Both the position numbers and the translations under genes were made by a program. From DTU015 sp964641455 (GTDB lineage: Bacteria; Bacillota; Sulfobacillia; Fermentithermobacillales; Fermentithermobacillaceae), in the NCBI GenBank assembly GCA_964641455.1, contig CAZXLH010000006.1:5785-69784 (forward strand): a stretch of 64,000 nt of DNA, read 5' to 3'. Below the pieces are notes generated by a model, which was not told where the DNA came from, ran no database searches, and saw only the letters and a list, made by a program, of their open reading frames with translations. Shown here one piece after another: positions 1-8,354 of the stretch (its first letter is position 1; every line of letters begins with the position of its first letter).

Positions 1-1
1 G

Positions 2-898
2 GTTGTTTTGGCAGCTCAAGCTATTTTGGCCGGAGATGCAGACATAGTTGTGGCAGGAGGAACTGAGAGCATGGACATGGCACCTTATGTGGTGCCCAGA
101 GCCAGGTATGGTTATAGAATGGGCCATGGCAGGCTGATAGATACAATGATCTCAGATGGGCTTTGGTGTGTTTTTGGCGATACACACATGGGAATTACAG
201 CAGAAAATGTGGCTCAAAAATGGTCAATAACCCGCGAGGAGCAAGATGCCTATGGAGCGCTCAGCCAGAACAGAGCTGAGGCAGCCATCAAGGCAGGCCG
301 GTTCAAAAATGAGATAGTCCCTGTTACAGTCCCTCAGAGAAAGGGAGACCCTGTGATTTTCAAACAAGATGAGCATCCAAGATTTGGCACAACCGTGGAT
401 AAGCTTGCAAGGCTTCGGCCGGCTTTCAAGAAAGACGGTACTGTGACTGCTGGAAATGCGTCGGGTATCAATGATGGCGCTGCGGCGGTAGTTGTAATGT
501 CTTCACAAAAAGCCAATGAGATGGGCATTGAACCGATTGCGGCGATTCGAAGCTATGCATCGGCAGGGGTAGACCCTGAAATAATGGGAACAGGCCCGGT
601 GCCCGCAACCTCCAGAGCTCTTTCAAAAGCCGGGCTTTCCATTGGTGATATCGATCTAATAGAGTTGAATGAGGCTTTTGCTTCTACCACTTTAGCAGGT
701 ATAAGAGAATTGGAACTTGATTTAGACAAAGTCAACGTCAATGGCGGCGCTGTTGCACTGGGGCACCCTATCGGAGCCAGCGGAGCCAGAATTATTGTTA
801 CTTTGTTGCATGAGATGTCAAAGCGTGATGTGAAAAAAGGCCTGGCTACCATGTGTATTGGCGGTGGGATGGGAATTGCCATGATAGTGGAAAGGTAA
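2..898 (+). CDS. Acetyl-CoA acetyltransferase (thiolase), 5'-truncated by the window edge
   Basis: Thiolase-family enzyme that condenses two acetyl-CoA to acetoacetyl-CoA or runs the reverse cleavage, in the cytoplasm. The frame is already open at base 2, so the TTG at 8 is not the true start. About 298 residues are present against roughly 390 for the family, so the N-terminal ~95 residues, including the acylated Cys of the CxS motif, lie upstream of the window. Visible hallmarks are GDADIVVAGGTESM near the start, the catalytic His in GHPIGASGA (about residue 253) and the proton-shuttling Cys in CIGGGMG (about residue 284). Upstream neighbours cannot be seen, so it is unclear whether it serves butanoate, fatty-acid or polyhydroxyalkanoate metabolism. 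The family is sure; the substrate is not. Confidence 0.95.
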   Translation, partial: VVLAAQAILAGDADIVVAGGTESMDMAPYVVPRARYGYRMGHGRLIDTMISDGLWCVFGDTHMGITAENVAQKWSITREEQDAYGALSQNRAEAAIKAGRFKNEIVPVTVPQRKGDPVIFKQDEHPRFGTTVDKLARLRPAFKKDGTVTAGNASGINDGAAAVVVMSSQKANEMGIEPIAAIRSYASAGVDPEIMGTGPVPATSRALSKAGLSIGDIDLIELNEAFASTTLAGIRELELDLDKVNVNGGAVALGHPIGASGARIIVTLLHEMSKRDVKKGLATMCIGGGMGIAMIVER

Positions 899-912
899 CC
901 AAACGTTGCTAT

Positions 913-946
913 AATGCCCCTGGCTCATTGGCAGGGGCATTACTTT
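913..946. terminator. Bidirectional hairpin terminator between thiolase and dinB
   Basis: Arms at 913-922 (AATGCCCCTG) and 932-941 (CAGGGGCATT) are perfectly complementary over 10 bp with a 9-nt loop, and a short T-run follows at 943-947. It lies between two convergent genes, immediately after the dinB stop codon, so it can end transcription from both sides. Confidence 0.8.
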
Positions 947-2130
947 TTGATTTGATTTTGGTTTTTGCCAAGAGAAGCTCCTAAGAAAAGTACGGGCTTG
1001 CCGTATTTTTTGCGTAATAGGTCCATTGATTGAGATACACTGTCCCAGGGGAGCCCAGGCGGTTCGAAGAGCGAAACTTGAGTTGGAACGTTAGAGGCAA
1101 GCCCTTTAACCGAAACCCCCAGTAACCTTACTGGTTTTGTCAACGGGGCGTTTTCCAAAAGCATTTTGGTTTGTCCAAATATTTCAGGGTCAGACGATAT
1201 GGGCTGAGAAATTGTATGTTCTCTTGTGATTGTGGAAAAATCGCTGAAACGAATCTTGATCCCCACGGTTTTACATTTGAGTTGTGCCTTACGCAGCCTA
1301 AAAGCCACGTTTTGACTGAGTGCTGCCAAATAGGGTTTAAGCATTGCCAGGCTTGTGATGTCCTCAGGAAAAGTAGTTTCTTCACTTATGGACTTTACTT
1401 CTCTGTTAGGCGTTACCGGGTCATTGTCAATGCCATTACACATTTCTCGAAAACGCCGCCCTGATTTTCCGAAAACGTCTGTAAACCAGTTTGCAGGCAT
1501 TTGCCTGAGAATTCCTACTGTGGTTATTCCATGGGAAGCCAGTTTGGATTGGGTTTTCGGGCCAATTCCCGGTAGGCTGGATACCGGCAGTTTTGAAAGG
1601 AAATCTATGGCATCTTTTTCATGAATGAGTTTGAGCCCGTCTGGTTTTGCCCAATCAGACGCCAATTTGGCAAGATACTTACAATAGGAAATTCCCGCAG
1701 ATACGGTTATCCCCAGATGTTCCTCTACTTCTTTCCGTATACCTGAGGCTATTTTCACCCCGTCTTCTCCTGTAGCATCAATGAATGCCTCATCAACAGA
1801 CAGTTGCTCAATAATAGGTGAGTACTTGCTGAAGATATGGAACATGGCATTGGAAACCTCTTGATACCTATGCATTCGAGGTTTTACGAAAATGCCGTTT
1901 GGGCACAATTGGTAAGCTTTGAAAAGAGGCATTGCTGACTTTATCCCAAAAGCCCGGGCTTCATAAGAGCAGGTTGATACAACCCCTCTGCTTTTTGGAT
2001 CGTGCCCTATAATAACGGGTTTTCCTTTCAATTCCGGATTGTCTTTTTGCTCAACAGAGGCAAAAAAAGCATCGGCATCAATGTGAACTATACATCTTTT
2101 ATCATGGTTTGGGACATTTGCCACGCACAA
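940..2130 (-). CDS. dinB: DNA polymerase IV (Y-family)
   Basis: Error-prone translesion DNA polymerase. At 396 residues it has the full Y-family plan. The catalytic motif HIDADAFFASVE is at about residues 16-27 and SVDEAF, carrying the second acidic pair, at about 111-116. A helix-hairpin-helix segment, LPGIGPKTQSKL, follows at about 185, then the little-finger region. The listed start is a TTG; a GTG two codons downstream at 2124 sits at a better distance from AGAGGATG. It is transcribed divergently from the aldo/keto reductase gene. The C-terminus lacks an obvious QLxLF beta-clamp peptide, but QVSLFE near residue 355 fits that motif. Identity is certain; SOS control cannot be read from the upstream sequence. 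Confidence 0.95.
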   Translation of the reverse strand: MCVANVPNHDKRCIVHIDADAFFASVEQKDNPELKGKPVIIGHDPKSRGVVSTCSYEARAFGIKSAMPLFKAYQLCPNGIFVKPRMHRYQEVSNAMFHIFSKYSPIIEQLSVDEAFIDATGEDGVKIASGIRKEVEEHLGITVSAGISYCKYLAKLASDWAKPDGLKLIHEKDAIDFLSKLPVSSLPGIGPKTQSKLASHGITTVGILRQMPANWFTDVFGKSGRRFREMCNGIDNDPVTPNREVKSISEETTFPEDITSLAMLKPYLAALSQNVAFRLRKAQLKCKTVGIKIRFSDFSTITREHTISQPISSDPEIFGQTKMLLENAPLTKPVRLLGVSVKGLASNVPTQVSLFEPPGLPWDSVSQSMDLLRKKYGKPVLFLGASLGKNQNQIKK

Positions 2131-2221
2131 TCATCCTCTGGGAAGAACTACACAGATACCTATATTCCATTATAATAGACAGAAGAAAGTAAAAAAGATA
2201 TTACGCCCGGAGGTATTATGA

Positions 2222-3178
2222 ATGAAACACAATATGCTTGGAGATACAGGATTAAAGATAAGCCAGCTTTGTTTCGGGGTGCTTCCAATGGGGCCTAATC
2301 AATTTGGCCTTTCGCCTGACAAAGGCGGCGAATTGATTAGGGAAGGGATTCTGAACGGCATAAATTTTCTGGATACCGCCCAGAGTTATAATACGTACCC
2401 TCACATTAGAAAAGCCTTAGACAGTTTGAAAGCAACCAAAGATGATGTTGTAATTGCCACCAAATCTGCTGCTTCAACCTATGAAACCATGAAATCAGCG
2501 GTTGAAGAAGCCAGGGCGGCCCTCGACAGGGATGTAATAGACATATTCCATCTTCATGCAGCCAGGGTAGACTCAAATGTATTTAAAGATCGGGAAGGCG
2601 CGTTGGAGTGCCTTGTGGACTCTAAAGCAAAAGGGATAATCAGGGCAGTGGGTATATCCACCCATTCAGTAGATGCAGTCCGTGCAGCCATGGACATAAG
2701 TGAAATTGATGTAATATTCCCTATAATCAACAAAGAAGGTTTGGGAATTTTGCATGGTACCAAAGAAGAAATGGCAGATGCTATCAAAGAAGCTTCTCTT
2801 AAAGGCAAGGGGCTTTATGCAATGAAAGCTCTTGGCGGGGGAAACCTTCTTGAAGATAGGGTAGGAGCGTTTAATTATGTAAGAAACCTGCCTGGTATAA
2901 GTTCTGTGGCCGTTGGCATGGTTAGCCACGATGAACTTCGTATGAATCTTTGTGTTTTTGAAGGCCAAAGCGTTCCTGAGGAATTAGACAAGTCTACAAT
3001 TCGTGAAAAACGCCTTATTATACAGGCCTTTTGCAAGGGATGTGGCCGCTGTGTGGAAATTTGCCCGAATATGGCTATGTCGGTCGTCGATGGCAAGGCT
3101 CACAATGACAGGGAAAAGTGCATATTGTGCGGATACTGTGCTCCTGTTTGCCCCGAATTTGCTATCAGGCTTGTCTAA
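2222..3178 (+). CDS. Aldo/keto reductase with C-terminal 2x[4Fe-4S] ferredoxin domain
   Basis: 318-residue fusion of an AKR TIM barrel (about 1-250) to a bacterial ferredoxin-like tail. The AKR tetrad is visible as Asp51, Tyr56, Lys81 and His112. The tail has two cysteine sets, CKGCGRCVEICP (about 271-282) and CILCGYCAPVCP (about 300-311), each fitting a [4Fe-4S] cluster. This architecture is common in anaerobic Bacillota as a putative oxidoreductase of unknown substrate; coupling of carbonyl or quinone reduction to ferredoxin-type electrons is inference. The ATG at 2222 is chosen because GGAGG at 2209-2213 lies 8 nt upstream; the out-of-frame ATG at 2218 is too close. A close paralogue lies at 17438-18388. 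Confidence 0.9.
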   Translation: MKHNMLGDTGLKISQLCFGVLPMGPNQFGLSPDKGGELIREGILNGINFLDTAQSYNTYPHIRKALDSLKATKDDVVIATKSAASTYETMKSAVEEARAALDRDVIDIFHLHAARVDSNVFKDREGALECLVDSKAKGIIRAVGISTHSVDAVRAAMDISEIDVIFPIINKEGLGILHGTKEEMADAIKEASLKGKGLYAMKALGGGNLLEDRVGAFNYVRNLPGISSVAVGMVSHDELRMNLCVFEGQSVPEELDKSTIREKRLIIQAFCKGCGRCVEICPNMAMSVVDGKAHNDREKCILCGYCAPVCPEFAIRLV

Positions 3179-3211
3179 GAGGTTTCCGATTAGAAAGGCA
3201 GGTGATTGCGT

Positions 3212-4075
3212 GTGAATCAGAATGGGAGCCCGATTAGGTTCAGCTTTATTTGGTTTATCTTCATTTTTGTCTCGTTTATACTTCCTGTGGTTAGGCAAAA
3301 GCGCATAGAGGTGCGCCGAATCGCGCTAATCAAGGCTTTGCAAAGAAAACGAGGCACCAGGGTGATTTCACTCATACACAGACAAGAGTCTATTAATTTC
3401 TTAGGTATTCCACTTTCCAGATACATTAATATTGAAGATTCGGAACAGGTATTGCGAGCCATACGGCTTACTCCGCCGGATATGCCTATAGATCTAATCG
3501 TCCATACTCCAGGGGGGTTGGTGCTGGCTGCCGAACAAATTGCACATGGGCTGTCCAAACATGAAGCCAAGGTAACGGTTTTGGTGCCACATTATGCAAT
3601 GTCCGGAGGCACATTGTTGGCTCTGGCAGCAGATGAGATTATTATGGACGAAAATGCGGTGCTCGGGCCTGTTGATCCGCAGATTGGTTCTTATCCGGCA
3701 GCCTCGATTCTGAGCGTACTCAAAAGGAAGCCTGTTGATAAGATAGATGATGAGACCTTGATTCTTGCCGACGTAGCTCAGAAAGCGATAGGCCAGGTGA
3801 AAAAAACCGTGAAGACGATTGTTGCACGAAACTTACCGGATGAGCAAGTTGAGCCGGTTGCATCACTGTTGACAGAAGGTTATTTTACCCACGACTATCC
3901 CATAACCTACCAAATGATTCAGGGCATGGGGTTTTCAGTGAGTACTGATATGCCTGTAGAAGTATATAACCTTATGGAACTCTATCCACAACCTGCCCAG
4001 CAGAGGCCTTCGGTAAGTTTTGTTCCCGTTCCCTATAGAGGCCCAAAAAATGCAAATGGGGGGAAGGCTGATTGA
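3212..4075 (+). CDS. SDH-family (ClpP-fold) membrane serine protease
   Basis: Member of the serine dehydrogenase proteinase family (SDH_sah, related to SppA/ClpP-fold proteases). An N-terminal membrane anchor (about 10-26, rich in Phe, Ile and Val) is followed by a ClpP-like core: HTPGG at about 98-102, the nucleophile Ser131 in AMSGGT, and GPVDPQIG at about 155. The listed start is the GTG at 3212, preceded by AGGTGAT; a TTG at 3206 in the same frame overlaps that site and is less likely. It starts 33 nt after the aldo/keto reductase stop, so the two are probably co-transcribed. It is likely a quality-control or signal-peptide-type protease on the cytoplasmic face; the substrate is unknown. 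Confidence 0.85.
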   Translation: MNQNGSPIRFSFIWFIFIFVSFILPVVRQKRIEVRRIALIKALQRKRGTRVISLIHRQESINFLGIPLSRYINIEDSEQVLRAIRLTPPDMPIDLIVHTPGGLVLAAEQIAHGLSKHEAKVTVLVPHYAMSGGTLLALAADEIIMDENAVLGPVDPQIGSYPAASILSVLKRKPVDKIDDETLILADVAQKAIGQVKKTVKTIVARNLPDEQVEPVASLLTEGYFTHDYPITYQMIQGMGFSVSTDMPVEVYNLMELYPQPAQQRPSVSFVPVPYRGPKNANGGKAD

Positions 4076-4168
4076 ATTAATTGTTTCAGATGACGAACTA
4101 CCTGGTACAGTGATGATTCTTCGTTAACCTAATTAGCAGCCAATGCGGGTGGGGGAGTGGGGTAGGGT

Positions 4169-5545
4169 ATGATGCATCTCAGGCGCTTATGTTCGAAAAT
4201 AGCTAACCGATTATTTTATAAAGAAATTTCCGGTGAAGGCGAAGTCTCCAGAGATGAACGTAATATCAGAATTAACATCTACCATGGAATGGCCAACATT
4301 ATTTCGCTTAACTTAGCTGCTCCGTTCATAGGTATCTATGCAATCAAGATTGGCGCTTCAAATTTTCAGGTTGGCCTCTTGTCTTCAGGCCCTGCTTTGG
4401 CAAGCCTGTTGTCGATGATACCCGGCGGCAAATATCTTGACAGAAAGTCAAACCAGAAGCAAATACTTTCCCGGCTCATATTTATGCACAGGCTGTTTTA
4501 CTTTCTAATTTCATTGACGCCATTCTTCACTGAGGATAAAAGAACTTGGTTATTGGTAGCGGCTGTTGCGCTTATGAACATGCCAGGTTCTGTTTTTAAC
4601 GTTGGCTGGCAGGCCTACATATCAACGATAATTCCGGCGTCAAGGCGCGCAGATGCGTTTGCGGCCAGAAACAGGCTTATGAATTTTGCAGGTACAATAG
4701 TAGTGCTTGTTGCAGGCAGAGTGATTGATGCAGTTAAGTTTCCTATAGGATATCAGATTGTGTTTGCAGCATCTTTTGCAATGGCGTTGGTAGAGATATG
4801 GGTATTTAACCGGATCGAAGAAGAAGAACGGGCCGGTGAGTGTGCACCGGACACTGTGAACGCTTTTGGCGATGCAACCGGCGAAGCAACGGTTAAACAG
4901 GAAAAGGGTATTTTGAATTCAATTGTAGGCGACATTGGCCAAATAGTCCAGAATAAATCATTCATACGATTTACGCTGGCATCGCTGGCATTTCATTTTT
5001 CATGGCAAACACCCTGGCCATTATTTACTTTGTATCAAGTCAAAGAACTTGGTGCAAACAATACGTGGGTTAGCCTGTTGAGTTTGGCCAATACCGGGGG
5101 TTCACTCTTAGGTTATGGCTTTTGGGCAAACATGCTAAACAAGCATGGCAGCCTAAACACCTTATTTATGTCAAGTATTTGGATTTTCATAGTGCCTATG
5201 GTGTATGCTTTTTCAAATAGCCTTACTACCATAGCCTTTTTCAATCTTCTTACCGGTGCAATCTTTTCCGGTGTGAACCTTGCCTTGTTCAACGCGCTGC
5301 TTGAAGTCACCCCTGAGGAAAGCAAGGCGACATTTATTGGATACTATACGACTGTAATTAACGCTTCAGCCATTATTGCGCCTATGGTGGGAGTGGGGCT
5401 GCACAACATGTTCGGCTTCTTTTGGGCGTTTCTCATCTGTGCCGTATTCAGAATCGCCGGCAGCCTCATGTTTCTTTTGGTCAACCGCTTAGAAGAGCGA
5501 ATTGAAACCGAGTCCAGGCAATCAAGTGTCGACATGTCCGGTTAA
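4169..5545 (+). CDS. MFS transporter
   Basis: 458-residue polytopic membrane protein of the major facilitator superfamily. The first half carries a motif-A-like loop, PGGKYLDRKSNQ, after the second hydrophobic segment; a charged central loop (about residues 215-250, with EEEERAGE) divides two six-helix bundles; the second half has the usual small-residue-rich helices. It begins after a 93-nt spacer with a G-rich ribosome site (GGGGTAGGG) before the ATG pair at 4169. The substrate cannot be predicted from sequence. Its position directly upstream of the methionine riboswitch is probably coincidental, since a promoter and riboswitch lie between. Confidence 0.85.
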   Translation: MMHLRRLCSKIANRLFYKEISGEGEVSRDERNIRINIYHGMANIISLNLAAPFIGIYAIKIGASNFQVGLLSSGPALASLLSMIPGGKYLDRKSNQKQILSRLIFMHRLFYFLISLTPFFTEDKRTWLLVAAVALMNMPGSVFNVGWQAYISTIIPASRRADAFAARNRLMNFAGTIVVLVAGRVIDAVKFPIGYQIVFAASFAMALVEIWVFNRIEEEERAGECAPDTVNAFGDATGEATVKQEKGILNSIVGDIGQIVQNKSFIRFTLASLAFHFSWQTPWPLFTLYQVKELGANNTWVSLLSLANTGGSLLGYGFWANMLNKHGSLNTLFMSSIWIFIVPMVYAFSNSLTTIAFFNLLTGAIFSGVNLALFNALLEVTPEESKATFIGYYTTVINASAIIAPMVGVGLHNMFGFFWAFLICAVFRIAGSLMFLLVNRLEERIETESRQSSVDMSG

Positions 5546-5583
5546 AGAAATTTTATGATTGTCAGGCTTCTGAGCGGCAGATG

Positions 5584-5613
5584 TTGACACACGGTGGTAT
5601 TATGTGCTAAATA
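5584..5613 (+). promoter_or_regulatory. SigA-type promoter of the metNIQ leader
   Basis: A perfect -35 box TTGACA at 5584-5589 is followed after 18 nt by TAAATA at 5608-5613, preceded by TG at 5605-5606 (extended -10). The predicted start, near 5620, is about 25 nt before the SAM riboswitch aptamer. Confidence 0.7.
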
Positions 5614-5643
5614 TATAACAATACAATTGAATAAAATCTGGAC

Positions 5644-5756
5644 CTTATCCAGAGCAGGAGAGGGACTTGGCCCTATGACCCTGCGGCAACCTGCATAAAG
5701 TGCGAAGGTGCCAATTCCAACAGAACCCGTCCAAAATTGCGGTTCTGACAGATAAG
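5644..5756 (+). promoter_or_regulatory. SAM-I (S-box) riboswitch
   Basis: Closing helix P1 is exact: CTTATC at 5644-5649 pairs with GATAAG at 5751-5756. The conserved S-box core is present, with CAGAGCAGGAGAGGGACTTG (5650-5669) and GACCCTGCGGCAACC (5677-5691), followed by the P4 stem GGTGCCAATTCCA. Known S-boxes bind S-adenosylmethionine and favour premature termination when it is abundant. Here a terminator follows at once and metNIQ lies downstream, so methionine import is off when SAM is plentiful. Confidence 0.97.
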
Positions 5757-5767
5757 GGGATTAATTG

Positions 5768-5798
5768 ATGCCTCTCTTCTTGTCAGAGAGGCATTTTT
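5768..5798 (+). terminator. Riboswitch-controlled intrinsic terminator upstream of metN
   Basis: Arms ATGCCTCTCT (5768-5777) and AGAGAGGCAT (5785-5794) form a 10-bp stem with a 7-nt loop and run into TTTTT. It lies 11 nt after the SAM-I aptamer, the standard expression platform. Confidence 0.92.
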
Positions 5799-5824
5799 GT
5801 ATCCCGTCGGAGGTGCTCGCTTAG

Positions 5825-6565
5825 GTGATATCAGTGATTGATCTATGTAAAACGTTCAACACCCCCTCAGGGCCTGTTCATGCGCTTAAGGGTATAACCT
5901 TTTCAGTCAAAAGCGGTGAAGTCTTAGGAATCTATGGCCCTTCAGGCGCAGGCAAGACCACATTGCTAAGGTGCCTGGCATTACTTGAAGAACCTGATTC
6001 AGGTGAGATTTGGTTAGGCGGCCAGGACGTGCTCTGTGTTTCAGGCGAGGAACTTCGCCAGGTAAGAATGAAGATTGGCGTAGTATTCCAGGGGTATAAT
6101 CTGCTTTTCTCGAGAACGGCTTTGGGAAATGTGATGCTTCCCTTGGAAATACAAGGCTTTTCGAAAAAGCAGGCCTATAGCAAAGCTCTGGAAGTTATGA
6201 ATATGGTTGGGCTTTGCCATAGGAGCAATTTCAAGCCTTCACTTCTTTCAGGCGGTGAGAAGCAACGTGTGGCTATTGCACGGGCTTTGGTTACTAAACC
6301 TCAAGTATTGATTCTTGATGAGCCTACGTCTGCTCTTGACAAGCGTACTGCTCAGTCGATTCTTGAAGTAATTGAGGATGTAAACCATGAGACAGGTATC
6401 ACTGTCTTGGCCGTTACCCACCAAATAGAACTTGTAGGTGCCATTTGTGACAGTGCAGTATTTATCGAAAACGGGGCATTGGTTATGCAAGGCGGAAATG
6501 AAACGTGCCAAAATACAAGGCCTGAGCCAGCGTCACCGGCCGCTGCTTATTATAGGGAGAGATAA
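5825..6565 (+). CDS. metN: Methionine ABC transporter ATP-binding protein, short form without NIL domain
   Basis: ATPase of the MetNIQ importer for methionine. Walker A GPSGAGKT is at about 38-45, the Q-loop GVVFQGYNLL at about 85, the signature LSGGEKQ at about 140 and Walker B VLILDEPTSALD at about 160. The 246-residue length ends soon after the H-loop (VTHQ), so the C-terminal ACT-like NIL domain of about 100 residues, through which E. coli MetN is inhibited by intracellular methionine, is missing. Specificity is taken from the SAM riboswitch and from metI and metQ directly downstream. The GTG start at 5825 has GGAGGTG 9 nt upstream. metI follows after 4 nt. Confidence 0.93.
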   Translation: MISVIDLCKTFNTPSGPVHALKGITFSVKSGEVLGIYGPSGAGKTTLLRCLALLEEPDSGEIWLGGQDVLCVSGEELRQVRMKIGVVFQGYNLLFSRTALGNVMLPLEIQGFSKKQAYSKALEVMNMVGLCHRSNFKPSLLSGGEKQRVAIARALVTKPQVLILDEPTSALDKRTAQSILEVIEDVNHETGITVLAVTHQIELVGAICDSAVFIENGALVMQGGNETCQNTRPEPASPAAAYYRER

Positions 6566-6569
6566 TTAA

Positions 6570-7253
6570 ATGTTCATGCTGGCTTCGAAAGCTTTTATGT
6601 CTGTACAGGAATCTTTGCAATTGGTGATTCCGGCAACTGTCGAGACACTGGCCATGGTGTTGGTTTCCTTGGTAATTGCAGAACTTATAGGAACTCCGTT
6701 AGGGATTTGGCTTGTTTTGGCCGGGCCCCGGGGCCTTAAGAAAAACAATGCTGCCTATTCAATGTTAAACACTGTGGTCAATATCGGCAGATCTATCCCA
6801 TTCATTATTCTTATGTTTTGCATTATGCCTCTTACAAAACTGATTATAGGCACATCAATTGGCACTACAGCAGCAATTGTACCGCTCAGTGTTTCAGCGG
6901 TTCCTTTTGTCTCAAGGGTTACCGAAACTGCAATGCTTACTGTAGAACCCGGAGTAATTGATGCATGTGTAGCTATGGGGGCTTCATGGTACCAAATAGT
7001 CAAGTATGTATTGATTCCTGAATGCTTGTCCTCTTTAGTATCAGGGGCAGCCATAACTGCTGTAAACCTTGTAGGGTATTCTGCTATGGCAGGTGCTATA
7101 GGAGGAGGCGGTTTAGGTGATTTAGCTATCAGGTACGGGTACCAGCGATGGGAGCCTACGATTATGGCAGTCTCTGTAGTTGTACTAATAGCATTGGTTC
7201 AGGGGATTCAGCACGGAGGTGATGTTTTTGCCAGGCGTTTTATGTGGAAATGA
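6570..7253 (+). CDS. metI: Methionine ABC transporter permease
   Basis: Membrane subunit of MetNIQ. Its 227 residues contain about five hydrophobic helices, and the cytoplasmic coupling (EAA) loop is visible as VIDACVAMGASWYQIVKYVL before the penultimate helix. Length and the C-terminal GGGGLGDLAIRYGYQR segment match MetI. It starts 4 nt after metN and is co-transcribed with it under the SAM-I riboswitch; metQ follows 60 nt later. Confidence 0.95.
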   Translation: MFMLASKAFMSVQESLQLVIPATVETLAMVLVSLVIAELIGTPLGIWLVLAGPRGLKKNNAAYSMLNTVVNIGRSIPFIILMFCIMPLTKLIIGTSIGTTAAIVPLSVSAVPFVSRVTETAMLTVEPGVIDACVAMGASWYQIVKYVLIPECLSSLVSGAAITAVNLVGYSAMAGAIGGGGLGDLAIRYGYQRWEPTIMAVSVVVLIALVQGIQHGGDVFARRFMWK

Positions 7254-7313
7254 AACTTAATGTGAAATTGCAGTAGAGAATGTAGTTAGAGAAAAACTCG
7301 GAGGTGTAACATC

Positions 7314-8117
7314 TTGTCAAAATGTTTTTCAAAGCCGGCAAGTCTTGTCTTGGGAGTGGTTATCTTGCTGGGCGTAGTAGTGTTTTCAGGATGCAAATCA
7401 GAAGCATTAAAGATAGGAGCTTCGTCGGTTCCACATGCTGAAATATTGGAATTTGCAAAGCCTTTGCTTGAAAAGGAAGGCGTTGAGGTCGAGATCATAG
7501 AATTTTCCGACTATGTTCAACCAAATTTACAACTTGCTGATAAGCAACTTGATGCCAATTTCTTTCAACACATTCCCCATCTTGAGGATATGGCCGAGCA
7601 AAAGCAACTTGATATTACATGGGTGGCAAAAATTCATATTGAGCCATTGGGTATCTATTCAGATAGAATAAGTGCTTTGACTCAACTTGAGGATGGGGCA
7701 GAAGTCGGTATCCCCAATGACGTAACCAATGGGGGCAGAGCTCTTATGCTTCTGGAAAACGCAGGGCTTTTGAAACTAAAGCAAGGCGTAGGAGTTTCCG
7801 CTACTATCCGTGATGTTGCAGACAATCCTAAAAATTTGCAGCTTCGTGAACTTGAGGCTGCTATGCTGCCAAGATTGCTGCCTGACCTTGATATTGCAGT
7901 AATTAACGGAAATTTTGCTTTGCAGGCCGGGCTATCGCCTACGGAAGATGCTATGTTTCTTGAAGACGGCGAGTCTCCATACGCCAATGTAATAGCCGTC
8001 AGGAATGAAGATAAGGATAACCCGGTGATACAGAAACTTGTTGAGGTGCTGACAGGGCCTGAGGTGAAACAGTTTATTGAGGAGACGTACAAAGGTGGAG
8101 TCATTCCGGCGTTTTGA
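7314..8117 (+). CDS. metQ: Methionine-binding lipoprotein
   Basis: Substrate-binding lipoprotein of the methionine importer (NlpA/MetQ family), 267 residues. A signal peptide of about 26 residues ends in the lipobox VFSGC with the lipidated Cys at 27. The mature part has family landmarks: GASSVPHAEILEFAKPLLE, the LDANFFQH segment, and INGNFALQAGL near residue 200. The start is a TTG at 7314 with GGAGGTG 7 nt before it; no in-frame ATG would preserve the signal peptide. It is the last gene of the riboswitch-controlled operon and is followed by a hairpin at 8179-8228. Confidence 0.95.
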   Translation: MSKCFSKPASLVLGVVILLGVVVFSGCKSEALKIGASSVPHAEILEFAKPLLEKEGVEVEIIEFSDYVQPNLQLADKQLDANFFQHIPHLEDMAEQKQLDITWVAKIHIEPLGIYSDRISALTQLEDGAEVGIPNDVTNGGRALMLLENAGLLKLKQGVGVSATIRDVADNPKNLQLRELEAAMLPRLLPDLDIAVINGNFALQAGLSPTEDAMFLEDGESPYANVIAVRNEDKDNPVIQKLVEVLTGPEVKQFIEETYKGGVIPAF

Positions 8118-8178
8118 TAATGTGCGCTAAGGTTTGCAGCCGGAAATGACTCTCTGCTTATTTTAATACATGTTAGCC

Positions 8179-8230
8179 AAAGCAGGCCAACCGAACATGC
8201 AATTGATTTTGACGGGCAGGCCTGCTTTGT
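8179..8230 (+). terminator. Probable terminator of metNIQ
   Basis: AAAGCAGGCC (8179-8188) and GGCCTGCTTT (8219-8228) are perfectly complementary, separated by a 30-nt loop. The T-run is short (TTTGT) and the loop long, so strength is uncertain. Its position after metQ and before proS fits an operon end. Confidence 0.5.
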
Positions 8231-8354
8231 CATACCTTGTGGTTTGACCCTTGCATATCTTCAAAGATATAATTCCTTTAACACAGATGGCTAACTGGAA
8301 ACGGGCTAGCCTTCTGTTGTTGGTGACATTGCCGGTACTGGAGGTACATATTTA

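Noticed and set aside
2165..2180. TATAAT between dinB and the AKR gene
   Set aside because: The hexamer is nearly self-complementary and no convincing -35 box lies at 16-18 nt on either strand, so no promoter was called.
8118..8354. Possible T-box leader before proS (also considered before alaS and trpS)
   Set aside because: No T-box sequence (AGGGTGGNACCGCG-like) or specifier stem is visible. The only strong structure before proS is the hairpin at 8179-8228, best read as the metQ terminator.
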